Positions 50,831-63,075 are shown, numbered from the stretch's first letter. The stretch is DNA of 64,000 nt from Combretum micranthum (GCA_024138025.1 JAMXBD010000969.1:250501-314500); one strand, 5' to 3'. A program made the numbers and translations. The notes: a model not told the origin generated them from the sequence alone.

Positions 50831-51737
50831 AACTCTAATTAGAGGCAATCATGTACCATTTCGGATATTATATTAACTCAAAACAAGAGTCTATAGAATG
50901 TCCTCCAACATTACAATGTTTGCAACGCAATTTGCCTCTCTTCATATCTTTCCTCAGCTCTAAAGGTCCCAGAATTTGAATTCACCTTATTAGCCGCAAA
51001 GGCAAACATAGTGCTATCTCCATAGATCAAAGTAGAAACATGTTTTGCTTCTCCACTTGTAACACTAGCAAGACTAATTGTAGGTAAAGAATCGACTGAC
51101 AAATTTTGATTGCATACTGATTCATATGCATCAAACCAACCCATAAGAAATTGCATTAGCTTCCCTTGAGTCTCAAATTCAACTAATCTATCTTTTATAT
51201 CATACGTACAGGAATTTAGACAACCACATGAATAAGTAGGCGTGTACCATAATTTAAATGACCACATGAACAAGTAAGATATGGATTCAATGCTTGTAGC
51301 TCCTCCCAATATTGTTTCAGTTGATTATAATATGCCGCAATAGAGTTATTACCTTGCCTAAGATTAGAAATCTACTGTTGCAATCAAAAAATTTGTGGAC
51401 CATTTGTCTATTCGTATTGATATGTACTTCTTTCTAAAGCCGAAAAATGATTGCGCATATAGAAAACATTGTGAAACCTCACTAATCATTGAGTTTAACA
51501 ACCAACAACATACCATATTGTCACATCTAAGCCACTTTACATGATCAGTAGAATTCTCTTTAGGTTAGGGAATCGATCCATCAAAAACCTAACTTGAGTT
51601 TTGCTCCTAGAGCCATTCTTATAGACCTATTCCAAGCTAAGAAATTAGATTCATTAAAAACAATGTTTCCTAATATCATTCCAGGATTATATGATCCTGA
51701 AAGATAAAAAAGGATCTACATTCATGAATTCAACCAT
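50831..51737 (-). pseudogene. Broken copia element: gag
   Basis: Starts near the ATG at 51735-51737 (MVEFMNVDPF). It shows RMALGAKLKLGF, then VEFETQGKLMQFLMGWFDAY, ESVCNQNL, and across a frame shift the zinc knuckle CKHCNVGGHSIDSC (CX2CX4HX4C), about 50880-50925. Gag forms the particle and binds RNA. The start of this gag resembles that of the copia element at 58-63 kb. Confidence 0.78.
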
Positions 51738-51808
51738 TTTCACTTCCATCAAAAAGATACAAACACGATTTGCAATTCACAAAGAAAACGAACAAGTGAA
51801 TGTTACAG

Positions 51809-52090
51809 ATACTCTGATACCATGAGAGAAAGAAGAAGAAAGCTTTTCTACTTGTGTTGAATGTTGGAGGAATGAGTTATGAACAAAATCATCATTCATC
51901 TATGGAAGGAAATAAAGAAAAAAACTATACAAAAGACAATAGTGATTTTGTTTTATATGGAAAAGGTAGTTACAGAGTCTTTTTATATACAAAAGAAAAA
52001 AAAATCATGTACAACAAAGATTAAAAACCACAAGCTTTAGTAACATGCCATGGGTACAAATATAAAATAATATAGAAATGATAATTTCAC
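51809..52090 (-). repeat. 5' LTR of the broken copia element with primer binding site
   Basis: TGGTATCAGAGTATC on the minus strand, next to 51823, is an initiator tRNA-Met primer site. The LTR starts at 51823 (TGAGAGAAAG). Its outer end is uncertain, since the 3' LTR is lost; a TG...CA end at about 52090 is a guess. Confidence 0.6.
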
Positions 52091-52658
52091 AAAGATCAGT
52101 AGAGAGTGAGAGCTCCAAATCCAAGTTTTTAGTTTTTTTTTTTCGTTTTTAATTTGTGTGCTTGTCTCTAATGATTCATCTTTAAACTTACAGTTACAAT
52201 AATTCATGAAGCAAATGCAATAGTCACTATTATAACGTGATTTTTTTAGGCAATAACATCCACAACAATTGTTTGACAAGCCTTGTCATAATTTAAATAT
52301 ATAGCATGGCTAAAGCAAAATTTTCCTAACCTTTGTATTAACTATTCATTTTGGGCAACAGTTCATTAAAAAAATGTTGCCATCGACATTTTGTGGCAAT
52401 GTTTATTTATAATGGTATAGTGTGAGTTTGTCTAACATTTGATCAAATTTTTGTTTAGATAACGACATTTATTTATAGTATTTTCTTAAGATTAAAAAGG
52501 TTAGCAAATTCATATTTGAGAGATCGCTAATTATTTATTTGAGATGTTCCTGGTATGAATTTTTTTTATTTTGTAATTAGTTGAAAAAACAATAATATAT
52601 TGTATCATGACCATCATTTTTTGATTGTGATGTCATATTTTCTAATTGGACCTTAATT

Positions 52659-53045
52659 ATTATTAATAGGTAAATTACACCAGAAGGTAACAACGTTTGA
52701 GGATAAGTTCCTTTAAGGTCATAACGTTTCAAGTGGTTAAAAAGATATCATAACTTTTAGAAAATTGAGTCAATTGAAGTCATCATTAATACGTATCATC
52801 AAGAGAAATATTTAAAATTAAAACTTAAAAGATCCATCATGTTGTGATACGTACTAATGATGATCTCAACCGACTCACTTCACTAAATATTGTGACCTCT
52901 TTTTAACCACTTGAACTATTGTAACCTTAAATAAACTTCCTCCCTAAATTTTATGATCTCTTTGTAACCACTCAAAATATTGTAATCTTGAATAAACATA
53001 TTTGAAATGTTTTGATCTTTCATTGTAATTTACCCTATCATTAAT
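52659..53045. mobile_element. Mutator-like MITE with 9-bp flanks
   Basis: The body is 52668-53036 (369 bp). The ends are AGGTAAATTACA and, inverted, AGGGTAAATTACA. The arms extend about 80 bp (for example CAAGTGGTTAAAAAGA and its partner). Flanks ATTATTAAT (52659-52667) and ATCATTAAT (53037-53045) agree at 8 of 9, fitting the 9-bp duplication of Mutator-like elements. No coding capacity. Confidence 0.8.
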
Positions 53046-53372
53046 TATATGATGACCATCGCTGAATAACTACTCTTTGAGGTTGTTGATGTTTGTAATA
53101 TGTGTCAAGATGGTTGATTTTTAATAAAAACAACTTTTGGTTGTGGAAAAAAACCAAAATATAAAATAATGAAAAGAACATTACTTGCATTAGAATAAGA
53201 GTAGAAATTTGTAGAAGTAATGAGAGTTCATATTAAAATATGAATAAAAAAAATGAGCTACAAACTATAAATTCATCATTAAAAAAAATTTTCATTTTGT
53301 AACGAAAAAACCATGGGGAAAGAAGGAATAAAAATCCATTATAAATCAAGAGTATAACAAATACCAGTACAT

Positions 53373-53574
53373 GTTACTCCCAATTAAAGTTCGGCAATCT
53401 CATTTCCTAAAATGAGACCTTACAAGAGAATGTAAAATGACCCCATATGTTATCTCTCTAATAAACTGTAGCTGTTACTCCCAATTAAAGTCCGACAATC
53501 TCATTTCCTAAGATGAGACCTTAAAAGAGAATGTAAAATGACCACATATGCTATCGCTCTAATAAACTCTGACT
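53373..53574. repeat. Tandem duplication, period about 101 bp
   Basis: Two copies start GTTACTCCCAATTAAAGT at 53373 and 53474 and agree for about 101 bases with roughly ten differences. A second, longer-period repeat follows at 53572-53890. Confidence 0.9.
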
Positions 53575-53890
53575 AAAAGTCAATTTGTAATTCATAAAAT
53601 ATAGAGATAATTACAAAATTTCTATATATCATACCCTTGGGACCAATTTAATTCTATAAGCAAACCTTAAAATCCATTTATAAGTTTCATTTGGATAGAG
53701 AATAGGACAATAAAATATAAAATAAAATTTTCAAGTAACAAGTAAAATCTAGAGAAACTGACTCAAGAATCAATTTCAAATTCATAGCATATAGAGTTAA
53801 TTATAGAATTCTTTGTGCATCACACCCTTAGATCCAATTCAGTTATAAGGTAAACCTTAAACATCTATTTATAAGACTTTATCAGACACA
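53572..53890. repeat. Imperfect direct repeat, period about 187 bp
   Basis: Blocks such as AATTCATAAAATATAGAG / AATTCATAGCATATAGAG, CATACCCTTGG / CACACCCTTAG and AAACCTTAAAATCCATTTAT / AAACCTTAAACATCTATTTAT occur twice in the same order. Confidence 0.75.
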
Positions 53891-54512
53891 CACACACATA
53901 TATATGACGAGATAAATAATGAAAACCCGAGAATACATTCCTCGAAGCATTGGTTAACCACAGCTTGGATGGATTGGCAACAGAGGATGTGTGCTCAATT
54001 TACTTGATCAACCAAAACTTCCTTCCTCTTCCATAGAAAGTATGTTGAGTTTACTTATTTTGCAATATGTTTTAACCAATCTTATGGAAATCAATTCACT
54101 CATTAATATAATTTTGACACAAACATTTAACAAATTAAAGACAATGCAAGATTCTATGAGTAGAGACTAAGTAGCTTTGATATATTTAAATTAAAAAAGT
54201 TTTTCATTTATAAATAAATTCAATATAAAAACGAACTCTACCTATTAAGCAAGTTGAGTTAAGAATTTTGGTTTTCGAAATGCATAATAAATATCATCAT
54301 GCCTACTTTGGACGTATTGTAACCCTTCACCTTATTTGAAATAAATGAGTTAACATGAACTATAAGTCTTTTGTATTGGAGAAATTTTATGGCTTAAATT
54401 TATATTAATCATAATCATACCACTAATATATATCAATTACTGTATTTATTTTAATAGATAGATGATTAACTGGACAATCCAGTTAGTAGTAAACTATAGA
54501 AGTTTCCTATGT

Positions 54513-55137
54513 ATTGTAATTAGACTTCTTCTCGGTCCGGGTCGAGTTCGGGTCCTCAAAACGCAAACCCATAAATGCCTTGTCTTGATAGTAGGGCAAT
54601 TTGGACCCATGGACCAGTAGGTCCACACAGTTTGAACCTAATTATTTTTTTTAAATTTTGAATGGAAATTAATGGCACATTTTAAAAATAAACTGAACCT
54701 TTTTCTATTAGAATATATTACAAGTGTGAGGGGGGACAATGAAAAAAAAAACCATAAAATACGAGTTATTTTATATATTTTGGTCACCCTGGAGGTGCCT
54801 ATGTATCTAAAATTTGGAATCAAACCATCGTAGTTCTTTTTTTTTTAATTTTTAATAAATTATTTAGTGTGTTTATTAATTTTAATTGTAAAAGTCAATG
54901 TCGACTTTAAATGATTAGCAATTTGCAAGTAAGTTTTGAAAAACGATTTTTTTTAAGAAACGAACCCTTTTGGACTTATCAGTTCGAATAGGTCCATAGG
55001 ATGGACTTGGATAGGACTTGCATAACTAGGGGATCCTCAAGGAAGTTTTGAATCGCCTTAGTGGGGCAGGTCCAACTGTGGCATGTTCAGGTCAGGTCCT
55101 AATTCAGACCCGACCTGAAAAGTTGTCTAATTGTAAT
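54513..55137. mobile_element. hAT-like non-autonomous element, different family, 8-bp target duplication
   Basis: The body is 54521-55129 (609 bp). The ends are TAGACTTCTTCTCGG and, inverted, TAGACAACTTTTCAGG, with GGTCGAGTTCGGGTCC-like subterminal repeats. The perfect 8-bp direct repeat ATTGTAAT is at 54513-54520 and 55130-55137. The frame on the minus strand inside has no domain. Confidence 0.85.
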
Positions 55138-55156
55138 GTGACAAAGTATTAATGAA

Positions 55157-56110
55157 TATTTTAGTAGAGGTGAACGAGTACAAGATGGGTAAGGTGTGAA
55201 ACATTACTCGTATGGTCGTATTCTACCCTGTAAAGTATAAGGTATTGATTTTCATACTTGGAACTATCGCTATGACAATTTGTATACACCATATATGATG
55301 TGCCTTGTAAAACATATAAGGTATAAGGCACCCTATAGAACTTGTAATTTTTTTAATAAATCTTTGTATATTTTTTTCTTTTTTTTTTTTTTAACTTCAA
55401 AGTCTTTTATATGATTTCATGTAATATGTACCGCTATCTTATTTTCATATATTCAATACAAATATGGAAAAAAATAAAAATTTAGAGTAACTTATTAATA
55501 TCATAAGTTGTGCAATATATATATATATATATATATAATCAGTTTATGCGTGAAAGGTGAAACATGCAACAAGTATCTATAGAACATATTTATGTAATAT
55601 TAAACAAAATTATAAAAGTTATGCCAAATTCCAATATTAAAAACTTTAGAGTTACTTCTATATTGATTAGTATTATAATATAGACAACATCTCCATATAA
55701 TTTAGGAGTTCAAGTACGTATATACAATCATAATCCTTTTAAAATAAAAATAAAAATTATTTGTAGAATAAAAAACATTTAAAATATTATTCTACAAATA
55801 ATATTAAATATAAGTTGTTATAAAATAAACAATAGAATATTACATATATTAACATTACTATATAATATTTAACAAGGTAGATACATGATACTATGGAACA
55901 TTTACCCTTTACAGTATAGGTAGATTCCATGGTGGGCATAGGATATGAGGACCCCATAACCATACACTACCATATAAGAGCAAGTTTCAAAAAATATATA
56001 CATGCATCCTATCATGCAACCCTTAATACCTATCCAAGCCCTACCAATTCAAGTAGGATATGAGTAGGTATTTTGTATGATAGGGTTATTCACTAATCCC
56101 TATGTTTAAG
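55157..56110. mobile_element. hAT-like element with diverged ends
   Basis: The body is 55165-56102. The left end is TAGAGGTGAACGAGTAC and the right end, inverted, TAGGGATTAGTGAATAACC; both are followed by TACTCRTAT blocks. The flanks TATTTTAG and TGTTTAAG agree at 6 of 8. An AT-rich core with an AT microsatellite (55516-55538) lies between. No coding capacity. Confidence 0.55.
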
Positions 56111-56588
56111 TTAGTTGTTTACTAAGTTAGTCAAATTCTATGCATAGAGACTGTAAAATGGTAAGCGTACAAATATAAATTTTTATTGTTTGTGTTGTGT
56201 AAATTGCTCACAAGTTAAGCAAAATTAGATTCCCAAAGAAAGTTTCCATATATATATATATATATGCATATATTTTGTTTTAACGGTGTTAAAAAAACCA
56301 ATAAGATTGAAACAAAACTAAAAAACCAATCTGATAAATATAATTAACCAATTTGTTGATTTCAATTTAGGGTTAGAGTTTTTTTTTTCTCAATTTATAA
56401 TACACAGAAACCAATGGGTTAACCAGTCTAAAATATATGTGTATATATAATATATAAACATAATTAATATTTAAAAAAATAAATTGATAGAACCGATACA
56501 TCAAATAAGTTTTAATTATTGTGTTGTAGTTGTGTTGTAATGTGAGATATGGAGAGGGCATAAAGTCTTAATTTGTGTAAGGTTGGTG

Positions 56589-58185
56589 TCAAGCCTGAAT
56601 TTTGATTTCCTGTTAAATTTCCTATAATCCAATTTATACTAAACACTAACACATTTAATTTAAATACCCAACTAAGAATTAAAGGAAAATTTTAATTTTT
56701 TAAAAAGTATTTGGAGTCGGCACCTGATCAAAATCAAGAAAAAATTAAATCAAGATCAATGAGTAGGCTGATCTTAATTTTGCTACTGATCTGCGAAAAA
56801 AATCATTTTGAGAAAACGAAAGCTAGAAATTATTAAGTCCAAAGGCTATCTTATTAAAACATAAATAGTTACCACCTTTAACTTATTAACTATGAATTAT
56901 TTCCTCTATATCCTAATTTGAAATTCGATATGATATCTACAAAATATTTACTTTCTTATTCTATTATAATTTACAAGACCAATCAAATATATCAAATATC
57001 ATAAAAGGATAAGTAATATCTCTATATGATAAAATAGAAAGCAATATCTACAAGAATTTTCAAAAATAAAATTTTTCTTTTTTAGAGTCACCTATTATGT
57101 GCCTACATATCCTCTATTTAGATCAGACATCGAGTAATTTTATTGGATTGATGAAAACCTCAGTTTGTTGATTAATTTTAGAAACCCAAAATCATATCAC
57201 TTTAAGTTCATTAAAATTTTCTAATTTTGTAAAAAATGATTTTTTTTTTTTATATGAACCCTAAACCTATCAATTTAGTCTTTGCAATTTCATGAAAATT
57301 AGTTTTTCTTTACATGACAAAAATTTTTAAGCAAACATAATCTCATATCATATATTACTTAAATCAGCTGCTTATCAATATTAGAGTTTCTATGAGGATC
57401 ATCGATAACAAATATCCTAAGACAGAATCATGTCATTATACACATCATAATTTAAGACACCATGTTCATATATATAATTAAATTTTTAAAGGATCGAAAT
57501 TTTCAAAAATCATAATATAATAAGACATATCACTTACCAATTGCAATTTTTTGTTCGTTCAAGCTTTTTATGCCAATATCATCAAAATAAGACTATCAGT
57601 TGAACACATGTGAAGCTTGTTAAGATCCCCAAAACCTGTAAAATTAGAATTAGTCAAAAAGATCAATGTCATGTTAGGTATGCAGGAATGAACCTAGAAT
57701 GGAATCGCGATTCTTGATTCCATTCCATTTCTCATATTTAGATGCAACTTTAAATATCGAAATCGCGATTCCTTGGAATTGACTATTCCGGCTTTGAAAG
57801 GGAATTCGATTCTACCCTTAAAAAGGCGGAATCACAACTTTATTCTAGCTTTATTAACCGCATGCAATATAATTACTCCTTTATCCTATTGCATATTCAT
57901 AACATGCATTTAGCCATTCCATTCCATGCATACTTTCAAACATAAGATGGATTTGTCATTCTAGAACACATTGTATTCCAATCAATACATTCCATTTCAA
58001 ATCATTCTTGTATACCAAATGTGACATTAAATTCCTATAAGGAACAAAAATAAACAAGTTAGTAAAAATCATGGAAGAATACAAAAATGATTACAAGCAT
58101 ATAAATAATATATTCAAAATTTTAAAAAATGAAAAGCATGAGAAAAATATTTTTTATGGTTGCCAAGTGCAAGTGCATACGTATT
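56589..58185 (+). repeat. Remnant of the second TGTCAAGCC-type LTR, host of the copia element
   Basis: Starts TGTCAAGCCTGAATTTTG with TTTGGAGTCGGCACCTG at about 56709, matching the start of 44317-46163. The remaining sequence is diverged. The copia element inserts at 58186 and the flank resumes at 63071. Confidence 0.5.
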
Positions 58186-58425
58186 TGTGAGAAAACCAAA
58201 TCCAATGAGATCACCGAGTTCTTCCATGTTAGAGAAAACTTCAAGTAAACAAAGAGTATGTTTCATACACAAAAAGGTAAAGTAAAATGAATTGTATTGA
58301 CAGTATCCTTTTAGTTTGTTACAGTACACTTTATATACAACAAGACTAACACATGTAAAACTAATAAGAAACATGTGCGTGGAATAATAAATAAACCAAG
58401 TACAAAATACTCTAATATTCTCATA
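58186..58425 (-). repeat. 3' LTR of the copia element
   Basis: Forward strand runs TGTGAGAAAACC to ATTCTCATA. Pairs with 62831-63070. If the final TA is counted, the LTR starts TATGAG on its own strand instead of the usual TG. The stretch is open on the minus strand, but the open frame is LTR, not a gene. Confidence 0.93.
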
Positions 58426-58434
58426 TCCCACCCT
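58426..58434 (-). other. Polypurine tract of the copia element
   Basis: Minus strand AAGGGTGGGA lies directly before the 3' LTR. Confidence 0.8.
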
Positions 58435-59060
58435 TCAAGTTGAATCACCTAAGAGATTCAACTTGCGACATAAATACTTAAGTTACTGAGCTAACAAAGG
58501 CTTTGTAAGAAGATAAGCTATTTGGTCATGGGAAGGAACAAAGAAACTTGATGAAAGCCACTTCGTATATAGTCTCTGATAAAATGAACATCTATATCTA
58601 TATGCTGAGTTCAGCCAGGAAGACGAGGATTAGCAGCAATTAATAATGCGGATTTGTTATGACAAAATAGATCAACAGGTAAAGAGCAAGGAACATGAAG
58701 GTCACGGAGTACAAAAGATATTCATAAAAGCTCTTTGGTAGCAAAAGCCAAACTACGACATTATGCTTCGGTACTAGAAGTAGAAATAGTAGGTTGTTTC
58801 TTAACCTTCCAAGAAATCAAAGAGCGTCCCAACATAATACAATATTTGGAAACTGAACGACGATCAAATGAATTCACAGCCCAATTCAAATCACTTGAAC
58901 CGTGTAAAGTCAGAACATTATCAGCTGGATAAAAAAAAACCAAGGTTAGAAGAGCCCTTAAGGTACCGAAGAAGATGAAATAAGGCTCGAAGGTGAGGCA
59001 CACGTGGAGCACTCAAAAACTGACTAAGACAATGGACACCAAAAGCTATGTCCGATCTGG
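58435..59060 (-). pseudogene. Copia RNase H and Pol C-terminus
   Basis: Reads SSDLNWAVNSFDRRSVSKYC, then ISWKVKKQPTISTSSTEA, the RNase H core of copia Pol. It ends with AYLLTKPLLAQ, the equivalent of the usual ADLLTKPL tail. A TGA at 58435-58437 lies right before the polypurine tract. Frame shifts and stops separate the pieces. Confidence 0.85.
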
Positions 59061-60225
59061 TGAAGTAATGTACAATAATTTCTCTACCAGTCTCCGATAA
59101 AAAGTAAGATCAACAAGGATTTCACCATCAGCAGAATAAGCTTTAAAAGCACTAAGCAAAGGAGTTGGAGGAGGTTTGGCAGCAGTCAATCCAGCATCAA
59201 GTAATACATCGAGAATAAATTTATGCTAATTGATCATTAAACCTTTGCATAAATTAAAAATCACCAAACCCAAAAATTAATGAGCAGGACCGAGATCTTT
59301 AATTATAAATTGACTGTGTAAAACATGTTTTAGATCACAAATCTGGTAGAATGTGTACTCGTGATTAACATATCATCAACATAGAGAAGAATTACAACAT
59401 TGGAAAATTGAGTATAAAGAGAATGATCATGAGGAGATTGTAGAAAACCAAGTTCAAGGAGAGTATTAGACAGTGACAAGCTGCCTATTTTAACCCATAA
59501 AAAGACCGTTTAAGACAACAGACTTGTGAAGAATTGGCTTTATCATATCCTTAAGAAGGAGTCATATAGATTTCTTCATCTAAATGACCATGCAAAAATG
59601 CACTATTAATGTCAATTTGATGAAGTGTCTAACCAAAAGTAGCAACCATAGCAAGAACAACTCGAACAGTACTTAATTTAGCTACAGGAGAAAATGTCTC
59701 ATGATAATCCTGCCCTTCTTTTTGAGTAAAGCCCTTAGCAACTAGTCTAGTTTTATAATGTTCCACACTCCCATCAGGACTATATTTTATTTTGTAAACC
59801 CACTTGGAACCAATAGCCTTTTTATGAGGGGGTAAGGAAGTTAATTCATAAGTATCATTGAGTTCAAGAGCATGTAATTCATTTTGCATTGCATCTACCC
59901 ATTCTTTTTGTTTAATAACTTCAAAGTAATTAGAAAGCTCTTTAATTTGTAAAACATGTGCAATGGAAGCAACATAATCATCAGGAAAGGATTCAAAAGA
60001 TTGAGCATGAAATAAATTGTATAACACAGGAGAAGTATGTAAAGAAGAATCTAGGAGAAGATTGAACCAAATAGACAAAGTCTTGAAGCCATATAGGAGT
60101 TTGCTTTTGTCTAGTAGATATGCGTAAAGTATTTTCACCAGAAATAGATGAAGATTCAACACTTGAAGGAGAATGATTAATAGAAGGAAATTGGACAGAA
60201 GATTCATTTGTGTGTAAAGGACCAT
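59061..60225 (-). pseudogene. Copia reverse transcriptase
   Basis: The 59629-60225 part shows [20 protein letters not shown], then [35 protein letters not shown] and [17 protein letters not shown], the N-terminal half of copia reverse transcriptase. The catalytic LLYVDDMLIT block, with both aspartates, is at about 59365-59395 after a frame break. The enzyme copies the element RNA into DNA. Confidence 0.9.
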
Positions 60226-61290
60226 GTTGTGTAAGATTATCAGAAGTGACTAAAGGAAGCACGGGGACAACAACAGGATCCTTAAATGGAAAATGTGATT
60301 CAAAAAGACATAACATCACGAGAAATGAAGAAGGACTTAGACTCAAGATCATAAACTTTGTATCCCTTATGTCCAATAATATAGCCAAGGAAAATACACT
60401 TCACACATTTAGGGTTAAATTTATCAGATACTAGTTTATTTATTCATGCAAAGCACAAACATCCAAAAGCTCTCAAGTGTGTATAGGGAGGTGTATATCC
60501 AAATAGCCATTCAAAAGGAGATTTCCCTCAGAGAATGTGTGTAGGCATAGGGTTAATAAGGTATGTGGCAAATAAAATACACTCACCTTAAAATTCTTCA
60601 GGTATATTAGCATGTAAGAGCAAAGCATGGGAAGGTTTAATTAAATGTCGATGTTTCCTCTCAATTCGACCATTTTGCTATGGTGTGTAAGGTATAGTTC
60701 ATTGGTCTATTATTCTAAGGCTTAAGAAAAGATCAGAACAAGAAGAGGGCACAAATTCACCACCATTATCTGTCCTAACAAATTTAAGACAGCATTGAAA
60801 GTGATTAGATACATACACAAAGAATGACAAAGCATAGAACAAACCTGAGATTTATGATGCAAAAAATAAGTCCAAAGAGATCTAGTACAATCATCCAAAA
60901 TGGTCATGACATATTTTGCACCAGATAAGAGGAAATAGGATATGGACCCCAAATATTCAAATGTAGCAAATGGAAAGGATCAATAGAAATTTAATTATTC
61001 CTTACAAAAGGAAGACGATGAAATTTTGCTTGTTGACAAGTGTCACAAAAAAAATTCTTAACATCAAAGTGTTTACAACCTTCTAAATGACTTAATTTCT
61101 CAAGAGAAGAATGACCTAACCTATCATGAAGTAGTTTGACATCTGTATTATCAATCAAGCAAGAACTATAACATGGTGAAAAATGTGTATGTTGATCTAC
61201 TAGACTAGAGTGAACAACTGAAGTCTCCGAGGTTAGGTAATACAAACCAATGTGCTCCTTCACAAGAGCCACAACTTGATTATGCTTCAG
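60226..61290 (-). pseudogene. Copia GAG-pre-integrase and integrase
   Basis: LLHDRLGHSSLEKLSHLEGC and CDTCQQAKFHRLPF form the H-H-C-C zinc region. GAKYVMTILDDCTRSLWTYF carries the first catalytic aspartates. The rest of the core is broken between about 60480 and 60720. A 74-codon plus-strand frame in 60210-60434 is its shadow. Confidence 0.85.
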
Positions 61291-61773
61291 GTCCTAGAAA
61301 ATGCATTGAGAAGAAGTGAATATAGCCATAAGATTGCAATCATGAACGAGTTTGTGCATAACAAGCAAATAATAAGAGAACTGAGGAATAAAAAACATGT
61401 GTGTAAGAACTAAAACAGAACTAATTTGTACAAAACCAATGTGTATCACAAAAACTACTCTGCCATCAGGTAATCGAAGAGAGATAGGATTGGTAAGTGT
61501 ATGAAGGTCTTGTAATATGTCCAAATATGGGGTCATGTCATCAGTTGCTCCACTGTCTACAATCCAAGACCCTTGTTTATTACCTTGTGAATTAAACCAA
61601 GAAGAAAAAGAAGATGTACCTGCAAAATGGATAGAATTAGCTGCTGCAAAAATCTCCAAAGAACCTTGTTCTTTTATCAATTTCATCATCTCAAAACAAA
61701 TAGAATGAAGCATCCCTTTGTCAAATGCCCGAAGAAGATAATAAAAACATGTTGGCATCCAAAGGAGTAACTC
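61291..61773 (-). pseudogene. Copia aspartic protease
   Basis: An open stretch of about 154 codons: NSIHFAGTSSFSSWFNSQGN, then SWIVDSGATDDMTPYLDILQ with the intact D-S-G-A signature, and a C-terminal MFFIPQFSYYLLVMHKLVHD block. The protease would release mature Gag and Pol. Confidence 0.88.
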
Positions 61774-62718
61774 CTAGAAATTGAGCTTCACTACCATAAT
61801 TATCAGCAATATTAGCACTTCCAAAATTTTTCCTTGGAAAACCTTCTTCACTTTAAGCCAATCTGGATAATCGACTAGCTGAAGGCAATTTGTCAGCAGA
61901 ATGACCTTCCCTTTTACAATGTTTACAAATGATTTTCTTAAACCCTCTTTTATCACCAAAATTTTGAGCATCATTTGAAACAGTATTAGTCTTAATATGA
62001 TAAGCAGACATCTCAACTCTAGAATTAAGTACACCAGTGACCTCTCGTTGCTTTTCAACTTATTGTTCTGAATAAAAAGCACGATTCACATTCGATAAAG
62101 GCTCCATAGACAAAACATGATTTCTCACTCCCTCATGAGCATCATTCAACCCCATAAGGAATTGCATCAATTTACTCCTAGAATCATATTCAATTAATTT
62201 TCTTTCAAATCACAACCACATAAACCCATTCTCCCACATGTATAACTTGGAAAAACACGAATTGCATTTAATTCATCCCAACACCGTTTTAGTTTATTAT
62301 AATATGCACCAATTGATAAATTCTCCTACTTTTGGTTACTAATTTCATTTCAAGTTACAATATCAGTAGACCAACTAGTAGACACATACTGCTCAACAAT
62401 TTGATTCCAAAGTTCATATGATGAAGATGCATATAAAAATCCTTGAGCTAATTTTGGTGTCATCGAATTTAAAATCCAGCATGCAACCATGTACTCACAA
62501 CTACACCATTTGACATAATCAGGTGAATTATTCTCAAGTTTAGGAATAGATCTGTCAATAAACCCTAATTTTAACTTGGTACTCAATGCCATTCTAATAG
62601 ATGGACTCTACGATGAAAAATTCTTTCCATTAAAGATCTGATTACCTATACTCGTGCTAGGGTTATACGATCCAGATAGAAACAAAGGATCACTAATTCC
62701 TTGATTTAATTGAGTCAT
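61774..62718 (-). pseudogene. Copia gag
   Basis: Starts at the ATG at 62716-62718 (MTQLNQGISDPLFLSGSYNP), about 110 bases inside the 5' LTR. Then RMALSTKLKLGFIDRSIPKL, YVKWCSCEYMVACWILNSMT and YASSSYELWNQIVEQYV, a UBN2-type gag region. The knuckle region near 61900-61925 is in another frame. Two or more frame breaks. Confidence 0.85.
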
Positions 62719-62818
62719 TTTTAGATGGTCATACGAACAAGAAGAACAGTACAAAGCAAACCTAAAGTAAATGAGTAAAAGCAAGAAAATAACAATTGGA
62801 CTATATCGAACCTTTGCT

Positions 62819-62830
62819 ACTCTGATACCA
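62819..62830 (-). other. Primer binding site of the copia element (initiator tRNA-Met)
   Basis: Minus strand TGGTATCAGAGT directly follows the 5' LTR end. Confidence 0.9.
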
Positions 62831-63070
62831 TGTGAGAAAACCAAATCTAATGAGATGACCGAGTTCTTCCACATTATAGAAAACTTCAAGTAAACAAAGA
62901 GTATATTTCATACATGAAAAGGTAAAGTAAAATGAATTGTATTGATAGTATCTTTTTAGTTTGTTATAGTATACTATATATACAACAAGATTAACACATG
63001 TAAAACTAATTAGAAACATGTGTGTGGAATAATAAATAAACCAACTACAAAATACTCTAATATTCTCATA
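62831..63070 (-). repeat. 5' LTR of the copia element
   Basis: Pairs with 58186-58425 along 240 bases. A minus-strand open frame here is LTR sequence. Confidence 0.93.
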
Positions 63071-63075
63071 GTATT

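Larger units (their letters stand above)
58181..63075 (-). mobile_element. Structurally complete Ty1/copia retrotransposon with 5-bp target duplication
   Basis: The body is 58186-63070 (4885 bp), minus strand. Two LTRs of 240 bp, a primer binding site for initiator tRNA-Met, gag, protease, integrase, reverse transcriptase, RNase H and a polypurine tract appear in copia order (integrase before reverse transcriptase). The perfect 5-bp direct repeat GTATT lies at 58181-58185 and 63071-63075. The LTRs differ at about 17 positions by eye, mostly C/T and A/G. All coding parts have frame breaks, so it is not autonomous now. Confidence 0.95.

Noticed and set aside
52037..52279. Cysteine-rich 80-codon minus-strand frame, at first like a small secreted peptide
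   Set aside because: No signal peptide; it overlaps the LTR region of the broken copia element, and the cysteines do not follow a known spacing.
58114..58431. Minus-strand frame similar to another at 62801-63019
   Set aside because: The two match because they are the two LTRs of the copia element, not a duplicated gene.
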